Positions 55,067 to 64,000 of a stretch of 64,000 nt of DNA are shown here, in pieces. Both the position numbers and the translations under genes were made by a program. Within the stretch, counting starts at the first letter, position 1, and each line of letters begins with the position of its first letter. Below the pieces are notes generated by a model, which saw nothing but the letters and a program-made list of their open reading frames with translations, was not told the DNA's origin and made no database searches. This DNA is from Prauserella isguenensis (GTDB lineage Bacteria; Actinomycetota; Actinomycetes; Mycobacteriales; Pseudonocardiaceae), in the NCBI RefSeq assembly GCF_014191605.1, contig NZ_JACHWU010000001.1, forward strand, positions 372,001 through 436,000. The letters run 5' to 3'.

Positions 55067-58000
55067 TTACCGGGTGCCGATCTCGGCGACGTCGTCGGGG
55101 GCCGCTTCGGCGGCTTCGGCCTGTTCCTCGACCTGCCAACGCGCGAGCTGCGCCGCGTGGGCTTCCTCGGCCTCGCGGGCCTGGTCGGCGGCCTGACGCT
55201 GCGCGATCTCGGCCAGCGCGCGCTGGGCACGGTCGACGGTGTCGGCGGTCTCGTCGGCCGAGGGCACCCGCACGGCGTCCTCATCGGCCTGCGCCGCCTC
55301 GTCGGCAACCTGGTCGCGCACGTCCTCGAGGCCGGTCTCGACCACCGTCTCGACCTGCTCGGACTCCGCCGGCGGCTCCACGTCGGCGGCAAGCTCGTCC
55401 CCCGCTACCTGCTGCGCGTCGGCGGCGATTTCGGTGCCGGCGGCCTGGTCGGCGTTGCGTTCGGCGGCGACGTCGGCGAGGTCGTGCTCGGCGGTGATCT
55501 CGCGGTGAGGGTCCTCGGCGGCCTCGGCCTCGGCGTGTGCCTGGAGCCATTCGGCGGCCGTGACTGTCTCCTCGATGGCCGGCTCGTCGGCGTGCCGGGC
55601 GGACAGTTCCGCGGCGGCACGGTCGGCGGCCGCGCGGGTGGCGGCGGTGTGGGCGAGCCACTTTCCGCGGGCCTTCTCGGCTGTGTCGAGCTCGGCCGTG
55701 CGGGCCTCGAGCGTCTCGGCCAGCGCGGCGGCCTCGTCGGCCTCACGGCGCACCCGCTCCCGATCGGCCTCGTCCGTGGCGGCGTCCGCTTCGGCGGCCC
55801 ACAGGGCGGCGGTGTGGCGGTGCTGCTCGGCGGTCTCGCGGATGCCGGCGAGCTCGTTGGCCACGTAGCGCGGCGCCCACGCGTTTTCCCGTTCGGCGGC
55901 GCGCACGCGCATGCGTAGCTGGCCGTCGCTCATCTCGAGCTCGTCACGGTCGGCCTCGGGCCGGCCGAGCACACGCCAGGCCGAACGCCACGAGGCGTAG
56001 GCCTCGACCTGGCCGGCCTTCGGCGGCGTGCCCAGCGCTTCGGCCGGGTCGTCGTGGCCGGTGAGCTCGCGGTGGGCGGCGACGGTGCCGACGTTGCGGA
56101 CCCATTCGGCCGCCTGCTCGGGGTCGTCGGGGCAGGGCCCGAACGTCTCGAGGGCCCACGGCTCGGGCTCGGCGGCCTGCTGCCGGCCGAGTTCGAGTTG
56201 GCGCTGGTCGGCCGTGGCCGCCAGCGAGGCGAGGTAGGTCTGCCACTCCGGGTCGGCGACCTGCGGCACGCGCTCGGCGTAGCTGTCGGTGGTCGGGTCG
56301 AGCCGGCGCAGGGTGGTGATGCGGTGGCGCAGCACCGAGGTCAGCTGCCGCGCGCCGTCGAGGCTGTCCTCGACCACCGCCGCCCGCAGCACGTGCTGCG
56401 GGTCGTGGCCGGCCAGCTCGGCCCGGCGCAGCACCTTCGACAGGTCCGCGGCGCCGTCCTCGGCGGCCAGTTGGGCCCGCTGCTCGGCCGACAGCACACC
56501 GTCGGCGGCGAGCTGGTCGAGCCAACCGGCGGTGCGGCCGGCCGTGGCGAGCTCGACGGCGTCGGCGAACAACTCGGCCGGCGTGCGCACGGACTCGACG
56601 TCCTGGGCGGATTCGGTGGCCGTGGCCAGCGCCGACCGTGTGGGGTCGGCTCCTTCGAGGGTCGAGGCGAGCACGGCGGCCGGGTTGCGGTGCAACGCCT
56701 CGGCCGTCTCCCCCGTCGCCGCGTCTTCGGCGACGGCGCGGGTGACGACGTGGGCGGTGTTGCCCTCACGGCCCCGTGAGAGGCCCACGTAGAGCGCTTC
56801 CGGGCCGGTGCGGCCGGTGACGACGATGTGGCTGGTGTCGACGGTCATGCCCTGGGCCGCGTGGACGGTCGAGGCGTAGCCGAGCGCCACGTGCTCGGCC
56901 ACGTAGTCGGCGGGCAGGGTCATGCGGTCGCCGAGCTGTTCGCCCTCGGCGCCGCGGCCGACGATCGGGGCGACGACGAGGTGTCCGTCGTCGCCGGCCT
57001 CGAGCACGCGGTATTGCTCGCGGTTGATCGGGCCGCGCCGGTTGCCCTGGTAGCCGGCGAGTTCCCAGCCGTTGAGGCGTGCCTGCACCAGATCGCCGAC
57101 ACCGGCGTAGGTGCCTTGCAGTCCGAGCGGCACCCCGGTTTCGGAGACCTGGCCGAGGCGGACGAGTTCGGCGCGCAGCTGCGACGACAGTTCGGCGGCC
57201 TGCTCGTTGGTGTCGACCACCAGCACCGAGTGTTTGCCGGCCAGGGTGTCGCCGAGCCAGGCGCGGGTGGCGGCCTGTTCGGTCTGCTCGATCGCTCCGC
57301 CGTCGCGCAGCCGGCCGTGGCGGTGGTAGGTGTCGAGCACGGTTTCGTCGCCGGCGCGCAGCCGCAGCGAGGCCTCGCGTTCCCACTCGCCGGTGAACCG
57401 GCGAGCGTCGACGAGCTCGTAGGACGCGCCGCGGGCGGCGACCAGGTCCATGCCGCCGCCGGCGCCGACCGCGGCGAGCTGCTTGTGGTCGCCGACCAAC
57501 AGCAGTTTCGCCCCGGCCGCGGCGACGTGGCCGTGGATGGCCGACAGGTCGGCGGTGTCGGTCATCGCCGACTCGTCGACGACCACCACGTCGCCGGCGT
57601 GCAGGCGCCACTGCTGGTCGTCGGCGGCGGCGCTGCCGCCGGCGAGGCGTTCCTGCGTGGCCAGCCAGCGCGCGACGTTGCGTGCGGCGACGCCTTCGCC
57701 GGCCAGCACGTCGGTTGCCCGTTGGCTCGTGGCCAGGCCGACGACCTTCCGCGCCGTCGCATCGCCCCACATCTGCGGGTCCTGCCAGGCCTTCGCCACG
57801 GTGCCGACCACGAAGGACTTGCCCGTGCCGGCCGGTCCGATCAGCGACTCGACTTGCGAGCCCGAGGTGAGCACGCCGCGCACGGCCGCGGCCTGGTCCG
57901 CGCCGAGCTCGATACCGCTCTCGCGGAGCTGCTGCAGGAACCGCTGCGCGCCGGCGTCGGTCATCGCCGCGCCCGCGTTCTCGGCCGTGGCGGCGGCCAG

Positions 58001-59506
58001 GGCGCGTTCGGTGTGGACGTGGTCCGGCGTGGCGTACAGCCGTCCGGCCGGGGCGTCGTAGGCCGAGCGTCCATCGGCCAGCCGCAGCTCGCCGGGCAGG
58101 GCCGCGTCGCCCGGACGCTGGGCCTCCAGCGCGACCGCGGCCTCGAGCGCGGTGTCGGTGAGGCTGTCCAACAGCCGCGCCACGTCGGCGCCGTCGGCGA
58201 GGCCGACGTGGTCGGGCAGCGCGTCACTGATCGCGCGGGTCAAATCGGCGCGGGTCCAGGCGGCCTTGCGCGCCTGCACGTCCGCGAGGGCGGTCTCGAC
58301 CACCGCCCGCGGCGACCACTCCGCCGCTGCGGGCTGCTGCCGGCCGGTGGCCAGCACCCCGTCGGCAACCCCGGCCAGGCCGCCGGCGACCTCGGCGCGC
58401 AGCTGCCGGTCCCACCGGTCCAGGCGCTCCTCGATCGTCTCACCGTCGTGGCTCTTGGCGCTGCGGGTGGCGAACGCGGCTTGGCGCTGCAGCCGGTCCA
58501 GCTCGAGCGAGGTCGGCTTGCGGTCGAACTTCGTCTCGAACGCCTCGACCAGCTCGCGCGTGCGCTCGGTGATCGCCCGCCGCCTGTTGGAGAACAGCTC
58601 CATCACATCCGGCGCGATCCCGACGACCTCGCGGGACTTGCCGTCCGGCCGGGCCGCGAACGCCACGCCGAGTGCGCGGGTCAGGTGCTCCTCGGTGGTG
58701 CGCTCGCCCACCGCCGAGGCCGCACCGCGGAACTTGTGGATGGCCTTCGAATCGAGGGTGCGCCACTTACCGTCGGCGCCCTGGACGCGGTTCAGGATCG
58801 CGTTGTGGATGTGCAGCTGCGGGTCGTGGTCGCGGTTGTCGTGCTGAAAGAAGCTCGCCACGGTCCAGTCGTGCGCGTCGATGTAGCGGCCGGCCGCCCC
58901 GCCGTGGTGGCCGATGCGCGAGTAGCCGGCGTGCTCGGACAGGTAATCCAGCGCCGCGCGGTTTCCCGCCCAGATCGCATCCTCGACGGCGCGGCGGTGC
59001 GTCGCCCACGCCTCGGCACCGGTCTCGTCCCCGGCGGTGCGGGCGGCGACCTCCTGGGCCTCGAACGCCGTGTGCAACACAGTGATCGACTTCTGGACGC
59101 TGAACGTCGCATCCAGGAACGCCACGTTCCGCTGCGCCCGCTTGCCCGCGTCGAGTCGGAGTTCGGCGCGGCGTTCAGGACCGGCGTCCGGCTCGCGTTC
59201 CAGCGCCTCGGCGTAGAGCTGGTCCTCCGTACGGTATTTCCGTCCGGTGTGGCCCAGAGTGGACGCCTCGTCCCACTGCTGTGGCGTCCTGAACACCTCG
59301 TCCCGCGGGTCGAGGAACCGCTCGTACAGCGCGGTCATGTCCTGGCTGTCCACCAGGCCCTGCAGACCCAGGGCCTCGGCACCGGCGCCGTACCAGCGGC
59401 CCGGCGGCTCCCCCGCGGCCACGGCGCCGGTGTAGTAGTTCTCCCGGCCCGTGGCCACCGCGCCCAACAAGTACTCCGCGCTGTGTCCCGTCGAGATCGT
59501 CAGCAC
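55067..59506 (-). CDS. MobF-type relaxase/helicase (TrwC/TraA family)
   Basis: A very large conjugative relaxase, 1479 residues from GTG 59506 (GTG 59515 is possible). The N-terminal TrwC domain has the HUH three-His metal site (HDNRDHDPQLHIHNAI, about 222-237). A RecD-like helicase domain follows, with Walker A GPAGTGKS, Walker B VVVDESAM and motif GDHKQL, and motif VI YVGLSRG. The last 300 residues are Ala/Glu-rich coiled coil (EAEEAHAAQLAR). It nicks DNA at oriT and unwinds the strand for transfer. The oriT itself is not identified; the 217-base gap to 59732 is a candidate. Confidence 0.95.
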   Translation of the reverse strand: MLTISTGHSAEYLLGAVATGRENYYTGAVAAGEPPGRWYGAGAEALGLQGLVDSQDMTALYERFLDPRDEVFRTPQQWDEASTLGHTGRKYRTEDQLYAEALEREPDAGPERRAELRLDAGKRAQRNVAFLDATFSVQKSITVLHTAFEAQEVAARTAGDETGAEAWATHRRAVEDAIWAGNRAALDYLSEHAGYSRIGHHGGAAGRYIDAHDWTVASFFQHDNRDHDPQLHIHNAILNRVQGADGKWRTLDSKAIHKFRGAASAVGERTTEEHLTRALGVAFAARPDGKSREVVGIAPDVMELFSNRRRAITERTRELVEAFETKFDRKPTSLELDRLQRQAAFATRSAKSHDGETIEERLDRWDRQLRAEVAGGLAGVADGVLATGRQQPAAAEWSPRAVVETALADVQARKAAWTRADLTRAISDALPDHVGLADGADVARLLDSLTDTALEAAVALEAQRPGDAALPGELRLADGRSAYDAPAGRLYATPDHVHTERALAAATAENAGAAMTDAGAQRFLQQLRESGIELGADQAAAVRGVLTSGSQVESLIGPAGTGKSFVVGTVAKAWQDPQMWGDATARKVVGLATSQRATDVLAGEGVAARNVARWLATQERLAGGSAAADDQQWRLHAGDVVVVDESAMTDTADLSAIHGHVAAAGAKLLLVGDHKQLAAVGAGGGMDLVAARGASYELVDARRFTGEWEREASLRLRAGDETVLDTYHRHGRLRDGGAIEQTEQAATRAWLGDTLAGKHSVLVVDTNEQAAELSSQLRAELVRLGQVSETGVPLGLQGTYAGVGDLVQARLNGWELAGYQGNRRGPINREQYRVLEAGDDGHLVVAPIVGRGAEGEQLGDRMTLPADYVAEHVALGYASTVHAAQGMTVDTSHIVVTGRTGPEALYVGLSRGREGNTAHVVTRAVAEDAATGETAEALHRNPAAVLASTLEGADPTRSALATATESAQDVESVRTPAELFADAVELATAGRTAGWLDQLAADGVLSAEQRAQLAAEDGAADLSKVLRRAELAGHDPQHVLRAAVVEDSLDGARQLTSVLRHRITTLRRLDPTTDSYAERVPQVADPEWQTYLASLAATADQRQLELGRQQAAEPEPWALETFGPCPDDPEQAAEWVRNVGTVAAHRELTGHDDPAEALGTPPKAGQVEAYASWRSAWRVLGRPEADRDELEMSDGQLRMRVRAAERENAWAPRYVANELAGIRETAEQHRHTAALWAAEADAATDEADRERVRREADEAAALAETLEARTAELDTAEKARGKWLAHTAATRAAADRAAAELSARHADEPAIEETVTAAEWLQAHAEAEAAEDPHREITAEHDLADVAAERNADQAAGTEIAADAQQVAGDELAADVEPPAESEQVETVVETGLEDVRDQVADEAAQADEDAVRVPSADETADTVDRAQRALAEIAQRQAADQAREAEEAHAAQLARWQVEEQAEAAEAAPDDVAEIGTR

Positions 59507-59732
59507 CGCGACCACCCCGCAACCGGGCCGGAATCGGCCCCGCGGCGGCGCGCAGCGCCCGCCGCGGCCTCCGCGCAGGACCGCAGGTCCGCGCCCCCAC
59601 GGATCGTGATGCCTAGGTGTGTTCCCTTCTTCTTCTCTTCTCCCTTCTCAAAAACATCAGCTCCTCCTGACTCCAACTCGATCGCTACTACTTCGCTGAT
59701 CACTGGGGAGGCTCGAAGGCTCGTCGTGCTCA
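59507..59732. other. gap upstream of the relaxase, polypyrimidine tract
   Basis: A 226-base region between relaxase and membrane protein genes contains a 20-base pyrimidine run (around 59628-59650). No gene. Because it abuts the relaxase gene it is the most plausible place for the transfer origin, but no inverted repeat characteristic of nic could be made out. Confidence 0.35.
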
Positions 59733-60662
59733 TCACTGGGCTTCCTGCACGTCGTTGGTGGTGACCAAATGCAGCTCGGTCGGCCTCTCGCGGAGGGCTT
59801 TGAGGACTTCGCCTGCGGTGCCTCGGGACACTCCCGCCGTCTCGGCAAGACGGCTCACGGTCGGCAGCGCGCCATGCGTGTCCGAGTACTGGACGGCCGC
59901 CGCGTGGGCGCGCTCGCGCTGCGAACCGCCGGACGGCCGCGCCCCCACCGGCCCGGAAACCGGCCGCGCCTGGACGGGTTCGGACGGCGCGGCATCCACC
60001 GGTTCCGTACAGCCGACCGGCTGGACAGGCTCCGACTGAACGGACGCGGGACCGGACGGCTCCGGCCGGACGGCCGGAAGCTGCACCGTCGGACGCTCGT
60101 CCCCCGCCGGCGTCGCCTCCTCCGACGGCCGGACGGCCGGCGCGGTGCTGTCCGCCTTGTCGGTAACCGGCGCCGGACGCTCGGCTGGGGCAGTCGTCTC
60201 GGCCTCCGGGGTCTCCGCTTCGGCTGATGCGTCGTTTCCGGTGTCCTCGGCGCGGTCGGCGTGAGCGATCAGGAACAGCAGGTGCGCCGCGATCGCCGCG
60301 GCCACAGCCGGCCACGCGCCGATCCCGAACCGCAGCTCCGGCGACGTGGTGTGCACCCCGCCGGCGAGGTAGGCCGCCTGGGCTAGGCCCGACACGCCGG
60401 CGGCGAGCACGACCACGAACCAGGCGTAGCGGCGAGCGTGGGCGGCCAGCGCGATCGTCGCGAGGTAGGCCACCAGCGCGAGCCCGTCGGTGATCACCGG
60501 GTACACCCAGGCGATCCCGGCCGGCACATGCGCGGCCACCGTGACCTCGAACAGGCCGTGCGCCGTGGCCGCCGCCGCGCCCAGCGCGACCAGCAACCCG
60601 GGGATCCACAATGCCCAGCGGCGGATACCGCCGCGGCTCGACGTGGTGGGCTGAGTACTCAT
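59733..60662 (-). CDS. DUF2637 membrane protein with C-terminal HTH (SpdA-like)
   Basis: A 309-residue protein. Residues 15-145 hold four hydrophobic segments of the DUF2637 family (WALWIPGLLVALGAAAATAHGLF, ITDGLALVAYLATIALAAHA, YAWFVVVLAAGVSGLAQAAYL, WPAVAAAIAAHLLFLIAH). A Pro/Glu/Thr-rich linker follows. The last 60 residues form an HTH (GALPTVSRLAETAGVSRGTAGEVLKALRERP). DUF2637 proteins are typical of actinobacterial conjugative elements and plasmids. ATG 60662 overlaps the stop of the upstream gene. Confidence 0.85.
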   Translation of the reverse strand: MSTQPTTSSRGGIRRWALWIPGLLVALGAAAATAHGLFEVTVAAHVPAGIAWVYPVITDGLALVAYLATIALAAHARRYAWFVVVLAAGVSGLAQAAYLAGGVHTTSPELRFGIGAWPAVAAAIAAHLLFLIAHADRAEDTGNDASAEAETPEAETTAPAERPAPVTDKADSTAPAVRPSEEATPAGDERPTVQLPAVRPEPSGPASVQSEPVQPVGCTEPVDAAPSEPVQARPVSGPVGARPSGGSQRERAHAAAVQYSDTHGALPTVSRLAETAGVSRGTAGEVLKALRERPTELHLVTTNDVQEAQ

Positions 60663-61327
60663 CGGCGCATCCCTCCGCGGGTTCGGCGCGGCGCGGCGGC
60701 CGCGAACTGCTCGTCGCTCGGTTCCGGCGCCGGCCGGCGGCGACTCGTCGCCCACCACTCGGCGAGCTGGCCGGCCGACTCAGCCAGCGGCGCGACCGGC
60801 GCCCCGGCCGGGCTCGTGTGGTTCTCCAACGAGCACTTGCCCGCACGGGCCGACAGGCGCCGCACCACACCGGGCCGGTAGCGGTCGTGCCAGTCGGCCA
60901 CCCGCAACACCCCGCCCGCCTGGTCGAAGTAGGCGCTCGACCAGGCCTGCATCAGCCACAGCAGCTCCTCGACCACCTCCGGGTGCCAGGCCCAGCAATC
61001 CGGCAGCACCTCGGCGGCGTCCGGGTAGCGCAGGAACACCGTCTGCAGCCACGCCACGAGCTCGGCCATGAGGTGCTGGGCCTGCTCGTCGTCCTCGGGC
61101 AGCGCCAGCCAGGACGCCACCGTGCTCTGACCGGGGGCCGTGACCAACTGGCGCAACTTCTCGACCGTCTCGGCCAACTGCTGCTCGATCGCGTCCAGCC
61201 GGGCGCCCCACGCCTCGACCGGGCCGAGCCTGTTGTCGAGCTGGTCGAACCGGCGGCGCAACCCGTCGACCTCCAGCGCCACACCGCTCACGGCCTCGGC
61301 CGTCGCGTACTCGGGCGTCTCGCTCAT
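60659..61327 (-). CDS. conjugation-operon hypothetical protein with coiled coil (222 aa)
   Basis: A 222-residue protein. A coiled-coil segment at about 15-60 (VDGLRRRFDQLDNRLGPVEAWGARLDAIEQQLAETVEKLRQL) is followed by a Trp-rich globular domain (LVAWLQTVFLRYPDAAEVLPDCWAWHPEVVEELLWLMQAW). ATG 61327 overlaps the TraG stop and its own stop overlaps the DUF2637 gene, so all three are coupled. Its place next to the coupling protein suggests a role in transfer. Confidence 0.75.
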   Translation of the reverse strand: MSETPEYATAEAVSGVALEVDGLRRRFDQLDNRLGPVEAWGARLDAIEQQLAETVEKLRQLVTAPGQSTVASWLALPEDDEQAQHLMAELVAWLQTVFLRYPDAAEVLPDCWAWHPEVVEELLWLMQAWSSAYFDQAGGVLRVADWHDRYRPGVVRRLSARAGKCSLENHTSPAGAPVAPLAESAGQLAEWWATSRRRPAPEPSDEQFAAAAPRRTRGGMRR

Positions 61328-63132
61328 CGCTGCACACCTCCGTCCACATCGGAGTGCACGTGCTGCGGACCGCGGGCCCGGTCGACGTCGAGGTGGACGC
61401 CGAGCTTGCGGCGGGCGTTGGCGAACTTGTCCTGGGAGGCCCATTCCTCGACACGGTCGGCGAACCGCAGCCACGCCTCGCTCCATCGCGTCAGCCGCTC
61501 GTACCGACGGGCCGCGCGAGTCTCGGCCCGGACGTCGTGGCGCTTCCACGCCATGCGCACCCGGCCGACCGCGGCCGGCATGTTCCGTCGGATCATCAGC
61601 ACCCGTCCCGCAGGAAGCTGCGCGATCTGCGACTGCGTCAGCACCGGCACCCGCTGTGAGGACACCGACTTCAGCTCGCCGTCCTCGTCCCAGGTCGGGG
61701 TCTCCTCGTAGCGCTCACCGGCCAGCGCGGAATAGGCGGCGAGGTCCTCGGAATCCCGCGTGGCGCCGTAGATCATCAGCGCGGCGGAGTTGTTCAGGAT
61801 CGTCGCGGCGCCGTCATCACCCCAGCGCTGCCGCAACTGACTGCGGGACTGCGCGGCGATGTGGATGGTGACGTTGCGCCCGCCCATGTCGGCCGTCCAG
61901 TTGTCCAGCGGAACCGGGCAGATCAGCGCGGCCTCGTCCAGCGCCATCGTCAACGGCGGGTCCAGCCGGCCGCCGGGCTCGAACGCCGCCAGCCGCCGGG
62001 CCTCGCGGGCGATGTGCCCGGTCAACGCGGTCACCAGCGGCGCGACCTGTGAATCCTCGGCGCCGAGCATGAACACCGTGCCGCGGCTGTCCAACAACTC
62101 CGCCACGTCGAACGAACCCTCGGCCGCAGCGGCCGACGCCGTCGCGTCGGTCAGCCACCCGAGCGCGGGCATGATCGTCGAACAGATCGACGACCGGGTG
62201 CGTTCGTTGGTCCCGAGGAACTGCAACGCGTCCTGCTCGAATGCCGGCTCGGGCGAGCGACGCAGGAACCGCTGTACCTCCGTGCCTGCGTTGTCGGGGT
62301 CGGCCACCCACGCGAGCACATCGCGCATCGAGCCCTCACCCAGCGCGGCGGCGTGCATCAGCGAGGCCAACACCCGGCGGGCCTGGGACTGCCAGAACTC
62401 CATGTCCCCACCGCCGACCGAGGTCGCAGCCCCCGACAACAGGTCCGCCGCACGCACGGTGGCCGTCTTCGGCTCCTCGCAACCCGACAGCGGGTCGAAC
62501 GTCACCGACGACTCCATGCCGCCCAGCCCGGACGGGTTGAACACCCTCACCGGTCCCGTCCGGGCACGGCACGCGCCGGTCAGCTCCACCAGGTCGGTCC
62601 GCGTGCTGGTGGCGATCACCGCACCGGGCGCGTCGAGAATGCGGCCGGCCAACTCGCCGGTCTTACCCGTGCGCGGCCCGCCCAGACGCAGCGTCACGTC
62701 CTCGATCGGCGACCACACACGCAGCGGGCCCACCCGCGCCAACGGCGTCGCCAGCTCGGTGATCGGCACCGTCCAGCGGCGCCACCACGACATCTGCCGC
62801 AGGTGTGGCCGCAGCACCGCGGCCTTGCGACGCACCGCGAACCACGACGCCGTGCGCAGGATCGTCCACGGCGAGGCCACCCCGTCGTTGCGCTTCGACC
62901 GACGCGACCACCGCGACACCGTGCCGACCGTGCCCGTCCGACGACGCGCCACCAGCACGACCACCGTCACCAGCGGCAACGCCCCGGCGATCATCAGCCA
63001 CGGCCAGAACTCCTGCCCCGGCGTCTCGGCCGGCATCCGCGACATCAGCCAACCCAGGCCGAACAACACCACACCGCCGGCAACCACTCGACGCGTGAAC
63101 TTCGCGCGACTCTTCCTCGTACCCAGGCTCAT
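61324..63132 (-). CDS. traG: type IV coupling protein TraG/VirD4
   Basis: A 602-residue VirD4-like ATPase that brings the relaxase-DNA complex to the transfer channel. Two N-terminal membrane segments (about 15-32 and 42-62), then the Walker A LGGPRTGKTGELAG and Walker B TMALDEAAL in a TraG/TraD RecA-like core, with FMLGAEDSQVAPLVTALTGH and DNWTADMGGRNVTIHIAAQS. ATG 63132 overlaps the excisionase stop. No T4SS channel genes (VirB4 etc.) are visible in the window; they may lie beyond 64000. Confidence 0.95.
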   Translation of the reverse strand: MSLGTRKSRAKFTRRVVAGGVVLFGLGWLMSRMPAETPGQEFWPWLMIAGALPLVTVVVLVARRRTGTVGTVSRWSRRSKRNDGVASPWTILRTASWFAVRRKAAVLRPHLRQMSWWRRWTVPITELATPLARVGPLRVWSPIEDVTLRLGGPRTGKTGELAGRILDAPGAVIATSTRTDLVELTGACRARTGPVRVFNPSGLGGMESSVTFDPLSGCEEPKTATVRAADLLSGAATSVGGGDMEFWQSQARRVLASLMHAAALGEGSMRDVLAWVADPDNAGTEVQRFLRRSPEPAFEQDALQFLGTNERTRSSICSTIMPALGWLTDATASAAAAEGSFDVAELLDSRGTVFMLGAEDSQVAPLVTALTGHIAREARRLAAFEPGGRLDPPLTMALDEAALICPVPLDNWTADMGGRNVTIHIAAQSRSQLRQRWGDDGAATILNNSAALMIYGATRDSEDLAAYSALAGERYEETPTWDEDGELKSVSSQRVPVLTQSQIAQLPAGRVLMIRRNMPAAVGRVRMAWKRHDVRAETRAARRYERLTRWSEAWLRFADRVEEWASQDKFANARRKLGVHLDVDRARGPQHVHSDVDGGVQR

Positions 63133-63407
63133 GCCACACCCCCGGACAGCGCGGCTCGTGCGGCCCATTCGGCGACGTCGACGCAGCGGCCTGCTGCGAT
63201 CACCTCGTCGACCAGGCGCTCGACCACCTGGCGCGGCACGACGTAACGTCCGCCGATCTTGACGGCCGGAAACCGGCCGCTGCGGAGATGCCGGTAGAGC
63301 GTCGACTGATCCATACGCAGCAGATCAGCGGTCTCCGCGACGTTGTAGAAGGCGAGGCGCGGCCTGTCGGCCCCTGCTCCCCCTGCCGGATTGCTTGCCT
63401 GTTCCAC
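63129..63407 (-). CDS. excisionase-type helix-turn-helix protein (MerR-like)
   Basis: A 92-residue protein with an HTH_17-type domain (AFYNVAETADLLRMDQSTLYRHLRSGRFPAVKIGGRYVVPRQV), as in Xis proteins. It is the first gene of the coupling-protein operon and its stop overlaps the traG start. Xis proteins bind DNA to direct excision, but this one is beside transfer genes rather than next to an integrase, so it may act mainly as a regulator. The GTTTAG repeats upstream are likely bound by it or by the divergent HTH protein. Confidence 0.8.
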   Translation of the reverse strand: MEQASNPAGGAGADRPRLAFYNVAETADLLRMDQSTLYRHLRSGRFPAVKIGGRYVVPRQVVERLVDEVIAAGRCVDVAEWAARAALSGGVA

Positions 63408-63422
63408 GGTCTCCTCCAGTCG

Positions 63423-63529
63423 GTTTAGGCCCCTAAACTCACCATCCGCACTTTTGGCATCAGTGGTGTTTAGGGGGGATAAACTGCACTGTAGGGCCCC
63501 ATCGCGAAGCCCGTCAAGCCCCTCTAAAC
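63423..63529. promoter_or_regulatory. three GTTTAG/CTAAAC operator repeats
   Basis: GTTTAGG-CC-CCTAAAC (63423-63438, perfect 7-bp arms), GTTTAGGGGGGATAAAC (63468-63484, imperfect) and a half-site CTCTAAAC (63522-63529) lie in the divergent gap between the excisionase operon and the HTH gene. Spacing of about 45 bases recurs. The last copy is 7 bases before the plus-strand ATG, so binding would block it, as expected of autorepression. Confidence 0.6.
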
Positions 63530-63536
63530 TCTGGGC

Positions 63537-64000
63537 ATGGCGGACTTGGACGACTTCGACTCAGTCCGGGCAGATGACGACCCGGTGCGCAGGGCGCGGC
63601 GGGCGACCGCGCTGATGACGCACTACCAGCAGCGGGCCACCGAACTGGCCCGCCTACGCAAGGCAGCGATCGAGGAAGCGCACCGCGACAAGGACCTGAG
63701 CTACACCGAGATCGCCACAGCGCTGGGTATCTCCAAGGGCCGGATCACGCAGATCAGAGGCTCGGCCCCTGGCCCCGAGCGCGCCTTCTTCGGCGTCGGC
63801 CCGGTCACGGTCGGCGTCCCTCTCCGCCGCGGCGAAGACCACCGCATGCGCACCTACATCGATGCCTCCGACGCGCAGGCGCAAGAGCAAGCGGAAACGC
63901 TCCTCGGGAGCTTCTCGCTCGCCAGCGAACGCCTCTCGATCGAACCGGACCGGCAAGACCTTCCGGACGGCGACGCCGTCATCATCTGCGGCCCGCGCTC
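63537..64000 (+). CDS. HTH regulator of the mobile element (partial, runs off the window)
   Basis: The N-terminal half has a sigma-70 region 4-like helix-turn-helix (DLSYTEIATALGISKGRITQIRG at about residues 53-75). It continues into a globular domain (RAFFGVGPVTVGVPLRRGEDHRM, then VIICGPR at the end) that recurs in proteins of actinobacterial integrative elements. The reading frame is open to the end of the window (154 codons seen), so the C-terminus is unknown. Divergent from the excisionase operon, with shared operator repeats. Confidence 0.75.
   Translation, partial: MADLDDFDSVRADDDPVRRARRATALMTHYQQRATELARLRKAAIEEAHRDKDLSYTEIATALGISKGRITQIRGSAPGPERAFFGVGPVTVGVPLRRGEDHRMRTYIDASDAQAQEQAETLLGSFSLASERLSIEPDRQDLPDGDAVIICGPR

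Noticed and set aside
56828-59764. Plus-strand ORF of 978 aa antisense to the relaxase
   Set aside because: A long open frame opposite a real high-GC gene is expected. It has no start signals or conserved domain.

Overview
The window is high-GC DNA (roughly 70% G+C in most genes by inspection) from an actinomycete. GTG starts, overlapping ATGA/GTGA gene junctions, a conservon-type kinase/GTPase locus, a DUF574 methyltransferase, F420-type oxidoreductases and a propane/dimethylsulfide-type soluble di-iron monooxygenase operon together suggest the Pseudonocardiaceae or a close relative. The family assignment is inference.

Layout. 0-3 kb: two small conserved proteins, Ku and an HTH regulator. 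3.1-7.4 kb: a tightly overlapping glycolate oxidase operon, glcDEF. 7.4-11.6 kb: a conservon on the minus strand (cvnA, cvnB, cvnD) with no cvnC. 11.9-17.2 kb: housekeeping genes (MaoC hydratase, MFS transporter, peptide chain release factor 3, LLM oxidoreductase). 17.2-25 kb: a propane-monooxygenase-type operon whose catalytic large subunit PrmA survives only as a C-terminal stub. The reductase, small subunit, coupling protein, amidohydrolase, DUF59 protein, alcohol dehydrogenase and a GroEL-like chaperonin are intact. 25.3-30.1 kb: a mirror-image second copy of the amidohydrolase-DUF59-alcohol dehydrogenase block with a monooxygenase-fold protein, driven from a promoter shared with an AcoR-like activator. 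30.3-39.8 kb: an aldehyde dehydrogenase/DUF779 pair, a GAF-domain regulator, and a B12-dependent diol dehydratase in three separate genes with its two reactivase subunits and a GlcG/HbpS-like protein. The aldehyde dehydrogenase and diol dehydratase operons share a promoter architecture (TGCAAC-N5-TGCAAC-N11-TASGTT), so they are probably one regulon: the dehydratase makes an aldehyde and the dehydrogenase removes it. 40-48.5 kb: ordinary chromosomal genes, with a truncated grpB.

At 49062-49104 lies the 3' part of a tRNA-Arg gene, starting in the anticodon loop and followed by the tRNA's own terminator. This is the classic end of an integrative element. A broken integrase lies just outside it. 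From 49.1 kb to the end of the window the DNA is a mobile element: zinc-ribbon proteins, an apparent SOS-controlled acetyltransferase-like gene, an AT-rich reverse transcriptase that looks like a defence RT, small cargo proteins, a TrwC/TraA relaxase-helicase, a DUF2637 membrane protein, a TraG/VirD4 coupling protein, an excisionase-type HTH protein and a divergent HTH regulator with repeated operators. The element runs past position 64000, so its other end and its integrase are not visible.

The most unusual points are the headless propane monooxygenase operon, the shared promoter code of the aldehyde/diol dehydratase operons, the SOS-type promoter with a 5' hairpin in the mobile element, and the reverse transcriptase cargo gene.
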